DNA of 49,494 nucleotides from Verrucomicrobiota bacterium (GCA_016871715.1 VHCO01000028.1:1-49494); one strand, 5' to 3'. Shown: positions 1 to 8,232, counted from the stretch's first letter. Notes: generated from the sequence alone by a model not told the origin. Translations and numbers: made by a program.

Positions 1-420
1 CCTCCAGATGCAGTATTCGATGGGGGCGTCCAGATGCGGTATTCGATGGGGGTGGATGGAGGGGCGAGCTCTGCGAGCCCTGATCGGCGGTGCTGCATTC
101 GGGTTCTGGGAGGGAGGTCGGGGCGATGCGGCGTCGCGGAGCTCCGCCCTCCAGATGCAGTATTCGATGGGGGCGTCCAGATGCGGTATTCGATGGGGGT
201 GGATGGAGGGGCGAGCTCTGCGAGCCCTGATCGGCGGTGCGGCATTCGAGTTCTGGGAGGGAGGCCGGGGCGATGCGGCGTCGCGGAGCTCCGCCCTCCA
301 GATCCAGTATTCGGTGGGGGCGTCCAGATGCGGTATTCGATGGGGGTGGATGGAGGGGCGAGCTCTGCGAGCCCTGGCGATGCGGCGTCGCGGAGCTCCG
401 CCCTCCAGATGCGGAATTCT
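1..420. repeat. 147-bp tandem repeat array
   Basis: Copies begin at 1, 148 and 295, an exact 147-bp period; the third copy is about 40 bp short and a fourth stub starts at 402. Each unit opens with two near-identical copies of a 25-26 bp piece (TCCAGATGCAGTATTCG, then the same with GCGG) and ends with the perfect palindrome GCGGAGCTCCGC followed by CCTCC. Because 147 is divisible by three, open frames run through it, but they encode only the repeat. It may continue upstream of the window. It looks non-coding and similar in style to other hairpin repeats in this genome. Confidence 0.9.
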
Positions 421-527
421 TAGGTTTGGAGCAACTCGGTGTCGGATGAGCAGGTCGAGCCGGTTATGGCACGAAGTCGGTCTTGGCTTGAGCGGGTGGG
501 TGCCCGTAGTGTCCTCGGCCAACGTCT

Positions 528-1871
528 ATGCGGCGATTGGTACCAGCGCGGTTGTCCTCCGACTATGGCATGGCGTTGGTTTTGGTGTTGCTTTGCGTCT
601 ACTACAGTTGGACGACGTACACCGAGCAGCACCCCAACGGCCTGGGCGGAGCGCGGGCACTGGCGAGTTGGCTCGAGGGCCGGTTCCCGGCGGGGACAAC
701 CGTTTTGGTGGTGGGCCGGGACCACCCCGATGACGCGATGTTTGTGGACGGGCTCGACGAACTGTTGCGGCACGGGAACTGGCGAGTGGTCGGGCGGGTG
801 AAAGGCCAACCGGCCGAAGCCCGAGCGGTCCTCGAGCGATTGGTGGCGGCCGGCGAGGCGCCGGCGGTTGTGGCCTGCAACCAAGTCAGCGGCGCGTGGG
901 CATTGTTCGCGGACTTCCGGCGATTGTTTCCCGCGCTCACGGCCACTGAGGTCGTGCGGCCGCCGAGCTACCGGTGGCCCAACTTTCTCAAGGTGGACAA
1001 CCTGCTCAATGTGGCCAACCAGATCGTGGTCATCGCCATCCTGGCCATCGGCATGACTTTCGTGATCGTGGCGGGCGGGATCGACTTGTCGGTGGGGAGT
1101 CTGATCGCACTGGCTGCGGTGACGGCGACGCTCCTGATTCGCGAAGTGGCGGGGGCGGAGCAGGCGAGCGCCTGGGGCATGCTGCTGTGCGGTGCGGCCG
1201 CGGTGGCCCTGTGTGGAGGTTTGGGAATCGGCTCGGGCGTGCTGGTGACCGGGTTTGGCATCCCGCCGTTTATCGTGACCTTGGCAATGATGCTCGTCAG
1301 CAGCGGCTTGGCGTTTATCTTGGCGCAGGGCCAATCGGTTTATCAGGTGCCCGACTCGTTCGTTGGGTTGGGGCGCGGGGCGACGTTGGGGTTGCCCAAC
1401 GCCGTTTGGCTCATGGCGCTGCTGTACTTGCTGGCGCATGTCCTGATGACGCGGACAGTGCTGGGCCGCCACATCTACGCTGTGGGCGGCAACGCCGAGG
1501 CGTCGCGGCTCTCGGGTGTGCCGGTGCGGCGGGTGCGGGTGTTCACCTACGCGGCGTCAGGGGCGCTGGCCGGGTTGGGTGGCGTGGTGATGGCGTCGCA
1601 GCTCAAGAGCGGTTCACCCACTTACGGCCAGATGTACGAGCTTTACGTGATCGCCGCCGTGGTGGTGGGCGGCACGTCCTTGGCGGGCGGCCAAGGTAAG
1701 ATCCTGGGGACGCTGGTGGGCGCGTTGATCATTGCTGTGATCCAGAACGGCATGAACCTGACCGGCGTACAGAGCTACACCCAGAAAGTCGTCCTCGGCC
1801 TGGTGATCTTGAGCGCTGTGCTCCTGGACATGCTCAAGCGGCGCGGTCTGCGCTTTTGGCGGAACGCCTGA
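528..1871 (+). CDS. RbsC-like sugar ABC transporter permease with extracytoplasmic insertion
   Basis: Inner-membrane permease of the ribose/xylose type (BPD_transp_2 family), 447 residues. The family core starts near residue 150 (NFLKVDNLLNVANQIVVIAI) and includes the signature GGIDLSVGS near residue 184 and the C-terminal block AAVVVGGTSLAGGQGKILG. One transmembrane helix lies at about residues 14-30. Between it and the core sits a soluble stretch of about 110 residues (35-145) with alternating strand/helix character (VLVVGRDHPDD, WRVVGRVKGQPAEARAVLERL) that resembles part of a sugar-binding-protein lobe; this resemblance is my inference. No ATPase or binding protein lies nearby; upstream is repeat DNA. 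The start is uncertain: no clear ribosome site precedes the ATG at 528, and another frame is open from 466, so the 5' end may be damaged. Confidence 0.85.
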   Translation: MRRLVPARLSSDYGMALVLVLLCVYYSWTTYTEQHPNGLGGARALASWLEGRFPAGTTVLVVGRDHPDDAMFVDGLDELLRHGNWRVVGRVKGQPAEARAVLERLVAAGEAPAVVACNQVSGAWALFADFRRLFPALTATEVVRPPSYRWPNFLKVDNLLNVANQIVVIAILAIGMTFVIVAGGIDLSVGSLIALAAVTATLLIREVAGAEQASAWGMLLCGAAAVALCGGLGIGSGVLVTGFGIPPFIVTLAMMLVSSGLAFILAQGQSVYQVPDSFVGLGRGATLGLPNAVWLMALLYLLAHVLMTRTVLGRHIYAVGGNAEASRLSGVPVRRVRVFTYAASGALAGLGGVVMASQLKSGSPTYGQMYELYVIAAVVVGGTSLAGGQGKILGTLVGALIIAVIQNGMNLTGVQSYTQKVVLGLVILSAVLLDMLKRRGLRFWRNA

Positions 1872-1935
1872 CCCGACCGAGACAGAGACGCTTCCACCGC
1901 CCATGCCGTGCCGCGGTTTCTCCTGTCGGGTTTTC
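1871..1935 (+). terminator. possible terminator after the permease
   Basis: ACCCGAC at 1871-1877 pairs with GTCGGGT at 1925-1931, followed by TTTTCTCC. The loop is long (about 47 nt), so this is only a weak candidate. Confidence 0.25.
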
Positions 1936-2052
1936 TCCTTGAATCAGGCCCGATGCCCAACCAGGCTTCAGCGACGTCGAACGGGGGAATTCCGGGGTGC
2001 AGGGTGCCAGAACGAACTTGAGCGTGGGCACCGCGGCGATTAACATGGCGCG

Positions 2053-2706
2053 ATGACGGTCACTGGAGCACCGCAGCCGCCCTTGCGTAGCCCGCAGGTC
2101 TGGCCGTTGGACGTCAAGGCCTATCATGCCTTGGGCGACCTGGGCCTGATTCCGGAGAAGACCGAACTCCTCTACGGCCAGATCTTCCACAAAACGCCCA
2201 AGTCTCCCTTCCATTCCTACCTGCTTCAGCTTTTGCTCGAGATTCCCCGGGCAGCGGTGCCGGCAGGTTTCATCGTCCGCACGGAACAACCCATTACCTG
2301 CGCGGACTCCGAACCGGAACCGGATCTGTCCGTTGTCCGGGGCGGCATCGCCGACTTTCGCCACCAACATCCTGGCACCGCCGAACTGGTGATCGAGATT
2401 TGCGTCAGCACCCACGACTACGACCGTTCCAAGCTCCGCGCCTATGCCAGCGCCGGCGTCAAGGAACTGGTGATCGAGATTTGCGTCAGCACCCACGACT
2501 ACGACCGTTCCAAGCTCCGCGCCTATGCCAGCGCCGGCGTCAAGGAATGCTGGCTGATTTTGGCGCCGGAGAGGCAGATTGAAGTCCACCGCCAACCCCA
2601 GGGGGAGCAGTTTGCGGAGCGCACCACGCAAGGCCCCGGTGGCAAGGTGAGTAGCACCGCGGTACCGGCCTTCGCCGTCGAATTGGACGAATTATTTGTG
2701 GACTGA
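2053..2706 (+). CDS. Uma2-family endonuclease with internal duplication
   Basis: 217 residues; Uma2 (DUF820) proteins are usually about 190 and have a PD-(D/E)XK-like fold. The PEPDLSVVRG strand and the following ELVIEI strand carry the expected acidic residues, and DRSKLRAYASAGVKE is the family's typical helix. That segment (27 residues from ELVIEI) is present twice in a row, encoded by two identical 81-bp copies at 2383-2463 and 2464-2544. After the second copy the normal C-terminus resumes (CWLILAPERQIEVHRQP). The reading frame is intact, but an extra strand-helix in the catalytic core may abolish or change activity. It stands alone; a second Uma2 remnant is at 30796. The biological role of this very abundant family is poorly known. 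Confidence 0.85.
   Translation: MTVTGAPQPPLRSPQVWPLDVKAYHALGDLGLIPEKTELLYGQIFHKTPKSPFHSYLLQLLLEIPRAAVPAGFIVRTEQPITCADSEPEPDLSVVRGGIADFRHQHPGTAELVIEICVSTHDYDRSKLRAYASAGVKELVIEICVSTHDYDRSKLRAYASAGVKECWLILAPERQIEVHRQPQGEQFAERTTQGPGGKVSSTAVPAFAVELDELFVD
2383..2544 (+). repeat. perfect 81-bp tandem duplication inside the Uma2 gene
   Basis: The two 81-bp copies (2383-2463, 2464-2544) appear identical base for base, and the following GAA repeats the first codon of the unit. Identity suggests a very recent event or an assembly artefact. Confidence 0.92.
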
Positions 2707-2884
2707 CCTGGGCGCGAAGGTTGGAGGAAGCTGCCCGCGCGCTGCCGCCGGCGCTCGTCCACGAATCCGCAAAGGCCAGCCACGGGCCTCACTGCCTGCG
2801 GCCGGAAGCCGCACCGCACTCATGGCGTCGTCGTTATAGGCGAGTGGCCAGCCAACGAAGACGGCCTCAGAGCAACGGCCTGGC

Positions 2885-3499
2885 TCAGAGTTGGCGTCGG
2901 ATGCGCATGAAGCCGGTCAGCATCTTCACCGCCAGGAGGAGTGTGACGGCCCATAAGAGCCCATCCAGGCTTCCGGGCCACAGGTACACCTCGATCGGCA
3001 TCCAGGCATAGACCATGAATCGAGGCCGGACCAACCACGCATAGGGGATCGCCAGGGCGCTGCGCACCATCGCGAAAATCACGACGCTGCAGTAGAAGAA
3101 GATGTAGAGCCCGCCCGGCCAGGCTCCGGCATGCCCGGCATGGATCAACGTGACGGTGCTGAACGTCACGACCACCTGGTCCGCGGTGGTGTCGGCGAAC
3201 GACCCTCGGTTCGAGGCCCGCTGGAGGTGTCGGGCCAGGGGCCCGTCCAGTCCATCCAATAGGACATGCGCGAGCAACAGACCGAAGGCGGCCAGCTTTG
3301 GCCCCCAAAGAAACACAGGGCAAAAGGCCAAGCCGGCAGCCAGCGACAGCAGGGTGAGTTGATCGGGCGTGACCCGGAGGTGGGCTAAGGCCGTCAGGAG
3401 AGGCCGCAGGAGGCGGCCGCGAACCGCCTGGGACTGCTGCATCAGCTTGCCCTCGCCTTCGGAATAGCAGGTGACTTTTGGTTTGGGTTGCTCCGACAT
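2885..3499 (-). CDS. CDP-alcohol phosphatidyltransferase family membrane protein
   Basis: 204 residues from the ATG at 3499 (MSEQPKPK). The diagnostic motif D-G-x2-D-G-x2-A-R-x8-G-x3-D-x3-D is present as DGLDGPLARHL, then GSFADTTADQ. The rest is hydrophobic with several membrane helices. Such enzymes transfer a phospho-alcohol from CDP-diacylglycerol or CDP-alcohol during phospholipid synthesis at the inner membrane; the substrate cannot be read here. The open frame continues upstream to 4225, but that extension crosses a decayed metallophosphoesterase and non-coding DNA, so I start at 3499. No clear ribosome site is visible. Confidence 0.85.
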   Translation of the reverse strand: MSEQPKPKVTCYSEGEGKLMQQSQAVRGRLLRPLLTALAHLRVTPDQLTLLSLAAGLAFCPVFLWGPKLAAFGLLLAHVLLDGLDGPLARHLQRASNRGSFADTTADQVVVTFSTVTLIHAGHAGAWPGGLYIFFYCSVVIFAMVRSALAIPYAWLVRPRFMVYAWMPIEVYLWPGSLDGLLWAVTLLLAVKMLTGFMRIRRQL

Positions 3500-3654
3500 G
3501 GCCACGGGTGCGTCTGGCGCAAGCTTACTCGGTTTCCTATCCGCCTCCAGGGCGGGGTGTTGTTGGTGCCGTGGGTCGCCCGCTCGTCTCCGGTTGGATG
3601 AGAAAGCGCAACGGTACGAACCGCATGCGGCGGATTCCCGAGCCGGTGTTATGA

Positions 3655-3871
3655 AAAGCGCAGCCGCCACGCTGGTTGCCAGATTCGACAAAGCGCTCCA
3701 GCGGAAATCGAACGTGTCGCCGTTGAGCACCAGGACATCGATTCCGGAGAAGTCCGACCTGCGCGATTCGATCAGTGCCGCCCCGTCCGAGCGACGCGCC
3801 AAGAGATGAAGATCCGACAAGACCAGACCATGCCTCGGCGGTGGCGGCGGGCTTGCGATCTTGGTCGACAT
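3655..3871 (-). pseudogene. metallophosphoesterase remnant (LpxH-like N-terminus)
   Basis: From ATG 3871 the frame reads MSTKIASPPPPPRHG, then LVLSDLHLLARRSDG and VLVLNGDTFDFRWS, matching the first two metal-binding motifs (DxH and GD) of calcineurin-like phosphoesterases such as UDP-2,3-diacylglucosamine pyrophosphatases. Similarity stops after about 72 residues (SVAAAL). The expected GNHD and later histidine motifs are absent, and the frame runs without a stop into the phosphatidyltransferase. I read this as a gene that lost about two thirds of its 3' part by deletion, leaving its N-terminus upstream of the intact lipid gene. Confidence 0.7.
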
Positions 3872-4102
3872 GGCGAGGCGCAAGCCTACCGCGGCCTCGG
3901 TCATTGGGAAAGGGCCAAGGTCGCCTTTCGGGTATTTGACCTGCGCATCTGAGTCTGTGCCCGAGAGCGTGAGCCCTTTGGCCTTCCGGAGGCCTGGGCA
4001 CGGACCCACCGACCTGCTCAGGTCAACAGCGAAGCGGACCCAAGTCCGCGCTGCAGAACCCCCTGAGATGTGCTCGGGGGGCAACTCGGCAAAAATGTGG
4101 GC
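3872..4102. other. intergenic stretch without a recognised gene
   Basis: The open frames here have no recognisable protein features. The stretch separates the minus-strand lipid gene from the promoter of the toxin-antitoxin pair. Confidence 0.5.
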
Positions 4103-4147
4103 TTGACAGGCGATGGGCTCGGGCGTAAATACAATGTAATCACAATG
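4103..4147 (+). promoter_or_regulatory. promoter and candidate operator of the BrnT-like module
   Basis: A consensus TTGACA (4103-4108) is followed after 17 bp by TAAATA (4126-4131); TACAAT at 4130 is an alternative -10. Two direct ACAATG hexamers (4131-4136, 4142-4147) are 11 bp apart, one helical turn, overlapping the expected transcription start. Spaced direct repeats are what ribbon-helix-helix antitoxins often bind, so autoregulation is likely. The operator assignment is inference. Confidence 0.6.
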
Positions 4148-4179
4148 CATGGGCGTTTGATGTACAGGATGCCGGCCGT

Positions 4180-4467
4180 ATGGAGTTCGATTGGAATAAT
4201 CCGCCCTTCGAATGTGAGAGCTCATTGACGCCCCGAGATATCGAAGAATCGTTCGAAGACCCGTTCGCTGTGAAGCTGATGCCTGATTCGTCGCGGTTCG
4301 GTGTCCAGGCCAGGTTTTTCAACCTGGGCAAGTCCGCCAGTGGCCTGGGCGTCATCAGTATTTACCGGACCAACGGCAAGCTGATTCGGGTGATCCAGGC
4401 CCGGGCCTTCACGCCGGAAGAGCAGTTCTTTTATCAGCGCAAGCTGAACCAGGTCTTGGCCCAGTAA
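4180..4467 (+). CDS. BrnT-like toxin
   Basis: 95 residues. The start MEFDWN, the central FEDPFAVKL, the IRVIQARAFTPEE strand-helix and the C-terminal EEQFFYQRKL fit the BrnT ribonuclease fold (RelE-like), although the usual KHGV segment near residue 15 is replaced by SSLTPRDIEESF. BrnT toxins cleave RNA and are neutralised by the protein encoded just downstream. The order toxin then antitoxin, the small size and the 44-bp gap to the next gene agree. It has its own good promoter. The divergent N-terminus lowers certainty about activity. Confidence 0.7.
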   Translation: MEFDWNNPPFECESSLTPRDIEESFEDPFAVKLMPDSSRFGVQARFFNLGKSASGLGVISIYRTNGKLIRVIQARAFTPEEQFFYQRKLNQVLAQ

Positions 4468-4511
4468 TTGCATACGTCGGATGGGTCTTGGTCGAGTGGC
4501 GCAGGTCCGTC

Positions 4512-4787
4512 ATGAACCTGATCACGAGCTGGGAAGAAGTCCCGCTCTTCGACAGCGAAGAGGCCGAGGCGGCTTATTGGGCGGATGCGCGTGTGGATTT
4601 GCGTTTGATGGAAGCGGCCGTGGCGGCGAGTTCCGAAGGGACCGAGTCGGTTACGATTACGCTGCGGATCGATCCGCGGATGTTGGCGAAGCTCAAACGG
4701 CTGGCGCGGTCGCGGTACTTGAATTACCAAAGCATGATGAAACAATGGCTCAGTGAGCGGCTCGAGCAGGAAGGGCGCGAGCGATGA
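4512..4787 (+). CDS. CopG/BrnA-like ribbon-helix-helix antitoxin
   Basis: 91 residues from ATG 4512 (MNLITSWEEVPLF). The N-terminal half, with SEEAEAAYWADARVD, matches the toxin-binding arm common in CopG-type antitoxins. The C-terminal half SVTITLRIDPRMLAKLKRLA plus YLNYQSMMKQWL is a ribbon-helix-helix DNA-binding unit. It neutralises the preceding toxin and probably represses the shared promoter at 4103. An upstream in-frame TTG (4488) would add eight residues but has no better context. Confidence 0.8.
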   Translation: MNLITSWEEVPLFDSEEAEAAYWADARVDLRLMEAAVAASSEGTESVTITLRIDPRMLAKLKRLARSRYLNYQSMMKQWLSERLEQEGRER

Positions 4788-4894
4788 ACGGACTTGGGTG
4801 CTAGAGGCGCGGCTGGCCAGGCCGCCCGAAGCGGGCGGGAGAGCACTGGACTGCTGGACTGAGGTCGCGACCACCGAGAACGAGAGCAACCGAT

Positions 4895-5587
4895 ATGATA
4901 GCAAGAACAACGAAACGGGACGCGGGTCCGGAGGTGCGGGTTGGATTCTCGTTGATTGAGCTCTTGACGGTGATCGGCATCATTGGGTTGTTGGCGGCGA
5001 TGGGGGTGGGGCTGTCGGGCGTGGCGAGCCGCAAGTCCAAGGAGGCGGCGGTCAAGTCGGAGCGGGACAATTTGGTGACGGCGATCGAGGCGTACCGGGT
5101 GGATCACAACCAGTACCCCCCGGACAATGCGCGCAACGGGTTCAACTATCAGCCCGCGCTGCATCCGCTGTACTACGAGTTGGTGGGGACGCTGTCCATC
5201 GGGCAGGGGCTCGAGTATCAGACGGCGGACCGGCAGGAGCGCATTACGGCGCAAGACCTGCAGAAGTACTTTAACGTGGGCGGCCTGGTGAACTCGGCGG
5301 TGGCGCCGGGTCAGCCGAAGAACTACCTGCCGAACCTCAAGTTCAAACAACGACGCGAGATCAGCACGGTCGATGACATCGAGGTCCTCGCCGTGCCGGT
5401 GGATTGGCCCACGCCTTTCTTGGCCCAGGCGCCGTTAGCGGGGTTCACCACCGATGCGACGCTGCGGCGGATCAACCCGTGGCAGTATGTGTCGACACGG
5501 CCGACGAACAACCCGACCACGTTCGATTTGTGGGCGGAAGTAATGATCGGCAAGGAACGTCGGGTGTTTGGGAACTGGAAGGAGTAG
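4895..5587 (+). CDS. pseudopilin, GspG-like
   Basis: 230 residues with a class III prepilin signal: a basic leader ending RVG, then FSLIELLTVIGIIGLLAAM, with Glu at mature position 5. After the hydrophobic helix comes the amphipathic ERDNLVTAIEAYRVDHNQYPPD, typical of major pseudopilins (GspG). A prepilin peptidase would cut after Gly. It is the first gene of a five-gene operon (4895-12804) and probably forms the main subunit of a short periplasmic pseudopilus or a type IV pilus-like fibre. No strong ribosome site is visible before its ATG. Confidence 0.9.
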   Translation: MIARTTKRDAGPEVRVGFSLIELLTVIGIIGLLAAMGVGLSGVASRKSKEAAVKSERDNLVTAIEAYRVDHNQYPPDNARNGFNYQPALHPLYYELVGTLSIGQGLEYQTADRQERITAQDLQKYFNVGGLVNSAVAPGQPKNYLPNLKFKQRREISTVDDIEVLAVPVDWPTPFLAQAPLAGFTTDATLRRINPWQYVSTRPTNNPTTFDLWAEVMIGKERRVFGNWKE

Positions 5588-5592
5588 GCTGT

Positions 5593-6465
5593 ATGAGCGT
5601 CAGGACTTTGACCAAGAGCGCTATGAAACGAACTCAGCGGGTAGGAAGCCGCGGTCCGTGCGGCTTTACGTTGATCGAGTTACTCACGGTGATTGCGATC
5701 ATCGGCGTGTTAGCGGGGATGATTCTGCCCGCGATCAGCGTGGCCAAGAGCAAGGCCCAGGCCGCCACCGCCAAGAAAGATCTGCAGGTGATCGTCGGCG
5801 CCATCAATTCCTACCACGCCACCTACAGTCGGATGCCGGCCTTCATCAAGACCCGCGAGTCCCTCAACGACAATTGCCCGGACTTCACCTTCGGCACCGT
5901 CCTCAAGTCCGGCCCGGCGCGTTCCCCGACGCTTTGGAACCGCAAGCGGATGGCTCATCCGTTCATCGGGTCGGAGTTCAACGGCGGTTGGCAGGGCAAC
6001 AACTCCGAGATCGTCAGCATCTTGAATGACCTGATCGCATTTCCGGAGACGGGTTTGCCCACGGTCAACGCGGGTCACTCCCTCAATCCGCAGCAGCAGA
6101 AGTTCCTGGATGGGTTCAAGGACGTTGGCTACGAGATTCCCCCAGCCGCCGGGGCCGCGGCGGTTTATCGGGCGGGTGGCATCGGTCCGGATGCGGTCCT
6201 GCGGGATCCGTGGGGCAACCCGTACATCATCACGCTGGATTTGAACTACGACAACAAGTGCCGGGATGGCTTTTATCGATTCGCGCGCGTCTCCCAAGAG
6301 ACGGGCGATTTGGGGTTCAATGGGTTGCGCCGGGCAGCGCCGGGCGACGCCTTCGAGAGCACGGCGACGGTGATGGCGTGGTCGTTCGGGCCGGACGGAG
6401 CGGCTGATCCCGCGCTCAGGGCCAACCAAGGCGTCAACAAAGACAACGTATTAAGCTGGAAATGA
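5593..6465 (+). CDS. pseudopilin, GspG-like (second)
   Basis: 290 residues from ATG 5593, preceded by a good AAGGAG. The leader ends CG before FTLIELLTVIAIIGVLAGM, again with Glu at mature position 5. A second amphipathic helix follows (AATAKKDLQVIVGAINSYHATY). The C-terminal half contains DPWGNPYIITLD, the conserved GspG motif. It lies 5 bp after the previous gene, so the two are co-translated. An alternative start at the internal Met (SAMKRTQRVG) would shorten the leader to a more usual size. Confidence 0.9.
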   Translation: MSVRTLTKSAMKRTQRVGSRGPCGFTLIELLTVIAIIGVLAGMILPAISVAKSKAQAATAKKDLQVIVGAINSYHATYSRMPAFIKTRESLNDNCPDFTFGTVLKSGPARSPTLWNRKRMAHPFIGSEFNGGWQGNNSEIVSILNDLIAFPETGLPTVNAGHSLNPQQQKFLDGFKDVGYEIPPAAGAAAVYRAGGIGPDAVLRDPWGNPYIITLDLNYDNKCRDGFYRFARVSQETGDLGFNGLRRAAPGDAFESTATVMAWSFGPDGAADPALRANQGVNKDNVLSWK

Positions 6466-6484
6466 GCAGCCGGAGGGCACCGTC

Positions 6485-7390
6485 ATGCCAGTCTGTGCAA
6501 TAAACCGATCCGAGCCCGGCCTGGACCAACGCTGGCCCGCGCCCGATAGCTGGTATCCCGGGGGGATGGGAGCCGCCCGGGGGCGAGGAGCGTACGGGTG
6601 GTCAAGGCGCCTCTTGGCCTTCACCCTGCTCGAGTTGTTGGTGGTGATTGGGATCATTGGGATTCTGGCGGCGTCGAGTGTGCCGGCCATTCGCAGTCTG
6701 ACGCAGAGCAACAGCATTGCGGCGGGGAACCGCCAGATGTTGGACGATCTAGCGATTGCGCGGCAGTCCGCCATCAGCGGTCGGCGCACGGTGTACGTGG
6801 TGTTCGTGCCGCCGACGATGCGCAGCCACTTTCCCGTGATCGCGCGCAACGTTCGCGACCCGCAGCAGCGCGCGTTGCAGTTGCGGCAGTTGACCAATCT
6901 GGTGTCGGGCCAGTTCAGCAGCTACGCCTTGTTTACCCGGCGCACGGTGGGGGATCAGCCGGGGCGCGGCACGCCGCGGTACTTGACGGAGTGGAAGAGT
7001 CTGCCGGAAGGGATGTTGGTGGCGACCAACAAATTCATCGATTTGGAGGAGCAATGGCTCGCTGCTGCGGACACATTGGCCGACACCAATCGGCCCCTGC
7101 CCTATGCCTGGTTCCCGTTTCCCAGTGCCAGCAGTCTGCCGCTGCGCTTGCCCTACGTGGCCTTCGATTCTCGTGGGCAAGTCTACTACGAAGGTGGGCT
7201 GCGGCCCAAATACGTGGGCGAATCAGTGGCCCTATCGCGCGGCAGCATCTTCTACCCGAAGCGCGACGACGGCACCTTCGATCTGGGGCGGGCGTTGGAC
7301 GTGGTCGAGACGCCCAAGGGCAATCGGACGGAGATTCGCGTCAACTGGCTGACCGGCCGGGCCAAGGTCGAGACGGTGGAACTACGATGA
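6485..7390 (+). CDS. pseudopilin, GspH-like minor subunit
   Basis: 301 residues. The processing site is LLA before FTLLELLVVIGIIGILAAS, with Ala rather than Gly at -1, which prepilin peptidases tolerate less well. After the helix, MLDDLAIARQSAISGRRTVYVVF is typical of GspH/FimT minor pilins. A CGGAGGG precedes the ATG at 6485, but the leader would be unusually long (about 45 residues); ATG 6566 gives a more normal one. Its stop overlaps the next ATG (ATGA at 7387). Confidence 0.85.
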   Translation: MPVCAINRSEPGLDQRWPAPDSWYPGGMGAARGRGAYGWSRRLLAFTLLELLVVIGIIGILAASSVPAIRSLTQSNSIAAGNRQMLDDLAIARQSAISGRRTVYVVFVPPTMRSHFPVIARNVRDPQQRALQLRQLTNLVSGQFSSYALFTRRTVGDQPGRGTPRYLTEWKSLPEGMLVATNKFIDLEEQWLAAADTLADTNRPLPYAWFPFPSASSLPLRLPYVAFDSRGQVYYEGGLRPKYVGESVALSRGSIFYPKRDDGTFDLGRALDVVETPKGNRTEIRVNWLTGRAKVETVELR

Positions 7391-8232
7391 AGCTGGCCAC
7401 ACCATGGGGAAGAGGACGGCGATCGCCCGCGGGGTGCAGCGTGGCAATATCGCGCGGCAGGGCTTGGCGGGTGGGCGAGGGCAGGGCGGGCTTCACGATG
7501 GTGGAGATTGCGATCTGCATCGCGGTTGTGGCCTTTGCGTTGGTGGCGATCATTGGCGTGCTACCGACCGGTTTCCAGGTGCAGAAAGAGAACCGGGAAG
7601 ACACGATCGTCAACCAGGACGGCACCTTTTGGCTCGAGGCGATTCGGAGCGGTTCGCAGGGGTTGGATTACCTCACCAACTATGTCGAGAGCGTGCGGGT
7701 CGAGACCTTTCATCCCGTGTCCGGGCCGACGTTTGTGCAGTACGCCAGCCCGCGAGATTTGCGGACTGGGGCGGAGATTATTGGGGTGTTGAGCCGGCCC
7801 AAACGGACCCTGGCGCAAGGGGGGGTGTGGGAGACGAACCTGGTGCGCGCGCAGGTGCGCGCCTTGAGCGGGTCCGCGGCGGAGAAGACGCCGCGGGCGG
7901 ATCTGGCCTTCAGGTATCGGATGACGGTCGAGTTGGCGCCCTTCCACCCGATTCCCAGCGCGCACACGAACCTTCAGCTTTTCGCGGCGACGCCGGCCGA
8001 GTGGGCGGGGCGGTCGAACCAATTCCTCAAGGCGGTGAATTTGGGTGCGAACTTCCACGAACTGCGGCTGACGCTCGAGTGGCCGGTGTACCCGTCGGGC
8101 GGGGTGCTGCGGGTGGGGAACCATCGCAAGGTGTTCCGGACCTTGGTGGGCGGGGTCCCGCTGGTGGCGAACCATCTTCGGTTGGGTCCGCTCTATTGGC
8201 TGCAACCGTCGCAATACGTCCTGGTACCATGA
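7387..8232 (+). CDS. pseudopilin, GspI/PilV-like minor subunit
   Basis: 281 residues. The signal is RAG before FTMVEIAICIAVVAFALVAI, with Glu at mature position 5. The remainder is unlike well-known minor pilins but carries the Asn/Thr-rich style of its neighbours. The ATGA overlaps at both ends (7387 and 8229) indicate translational coupling. The position between the H-like and J-like genes supports an I-like role in the tip complex. Confidence 0.85.
   Translation: MKLATPWGRGRRSPAGCSVAISRGRAWRVGEGRAGFTMVEIAICIAVVAFALVAIIGVLPTGFQVQKENREDTIVNQDGTFWLEAIRSGSQGLDYLTNYVESVRVETFHPVSGPTFVQYASPRDLRTGAEIIGVLSRPKRTLAQGGVWETNLVRAQVRALSGSAAEKTPRADLAFRYRMTVELAPFHPIPSAHTNLQLFAATPAEWAGRSNQFLKAVNLGANFHELRLTLEWPVYPSGGVLRVGNHRKVFRTLVGGVPLVANHLRLGPLYWLQPSQYVLVP

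Noticed and set aside
1..420. CRISPR array
   Set aside because: Units are contiguous 147-bp repeats without unique spacers.
8..733. Repetitive protein encoded by the 147-bp repeats
   Set aside because: The frame is open only because the period is a multiple of three; it runs into the permease in the wrong frame.
420..1472. Minus-strand frame of 350 codons over the permease
   Set aside because: A shadow of the permease gene; His/Gln/Arg-rich and without family features.
2885..4225. Single 446-residue fused lipid enzyme
   Set aside because: The upstream third is non-coding and the middle is a broken phosphoesterase; only 2885-3499 is a complete family domain.
6598..7386. Plus-strand frame upstream of the I-like pilin
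   Set aside because: It is the out-of-frame shadow of the H-like pilin gene; the real start is ATG 7387.
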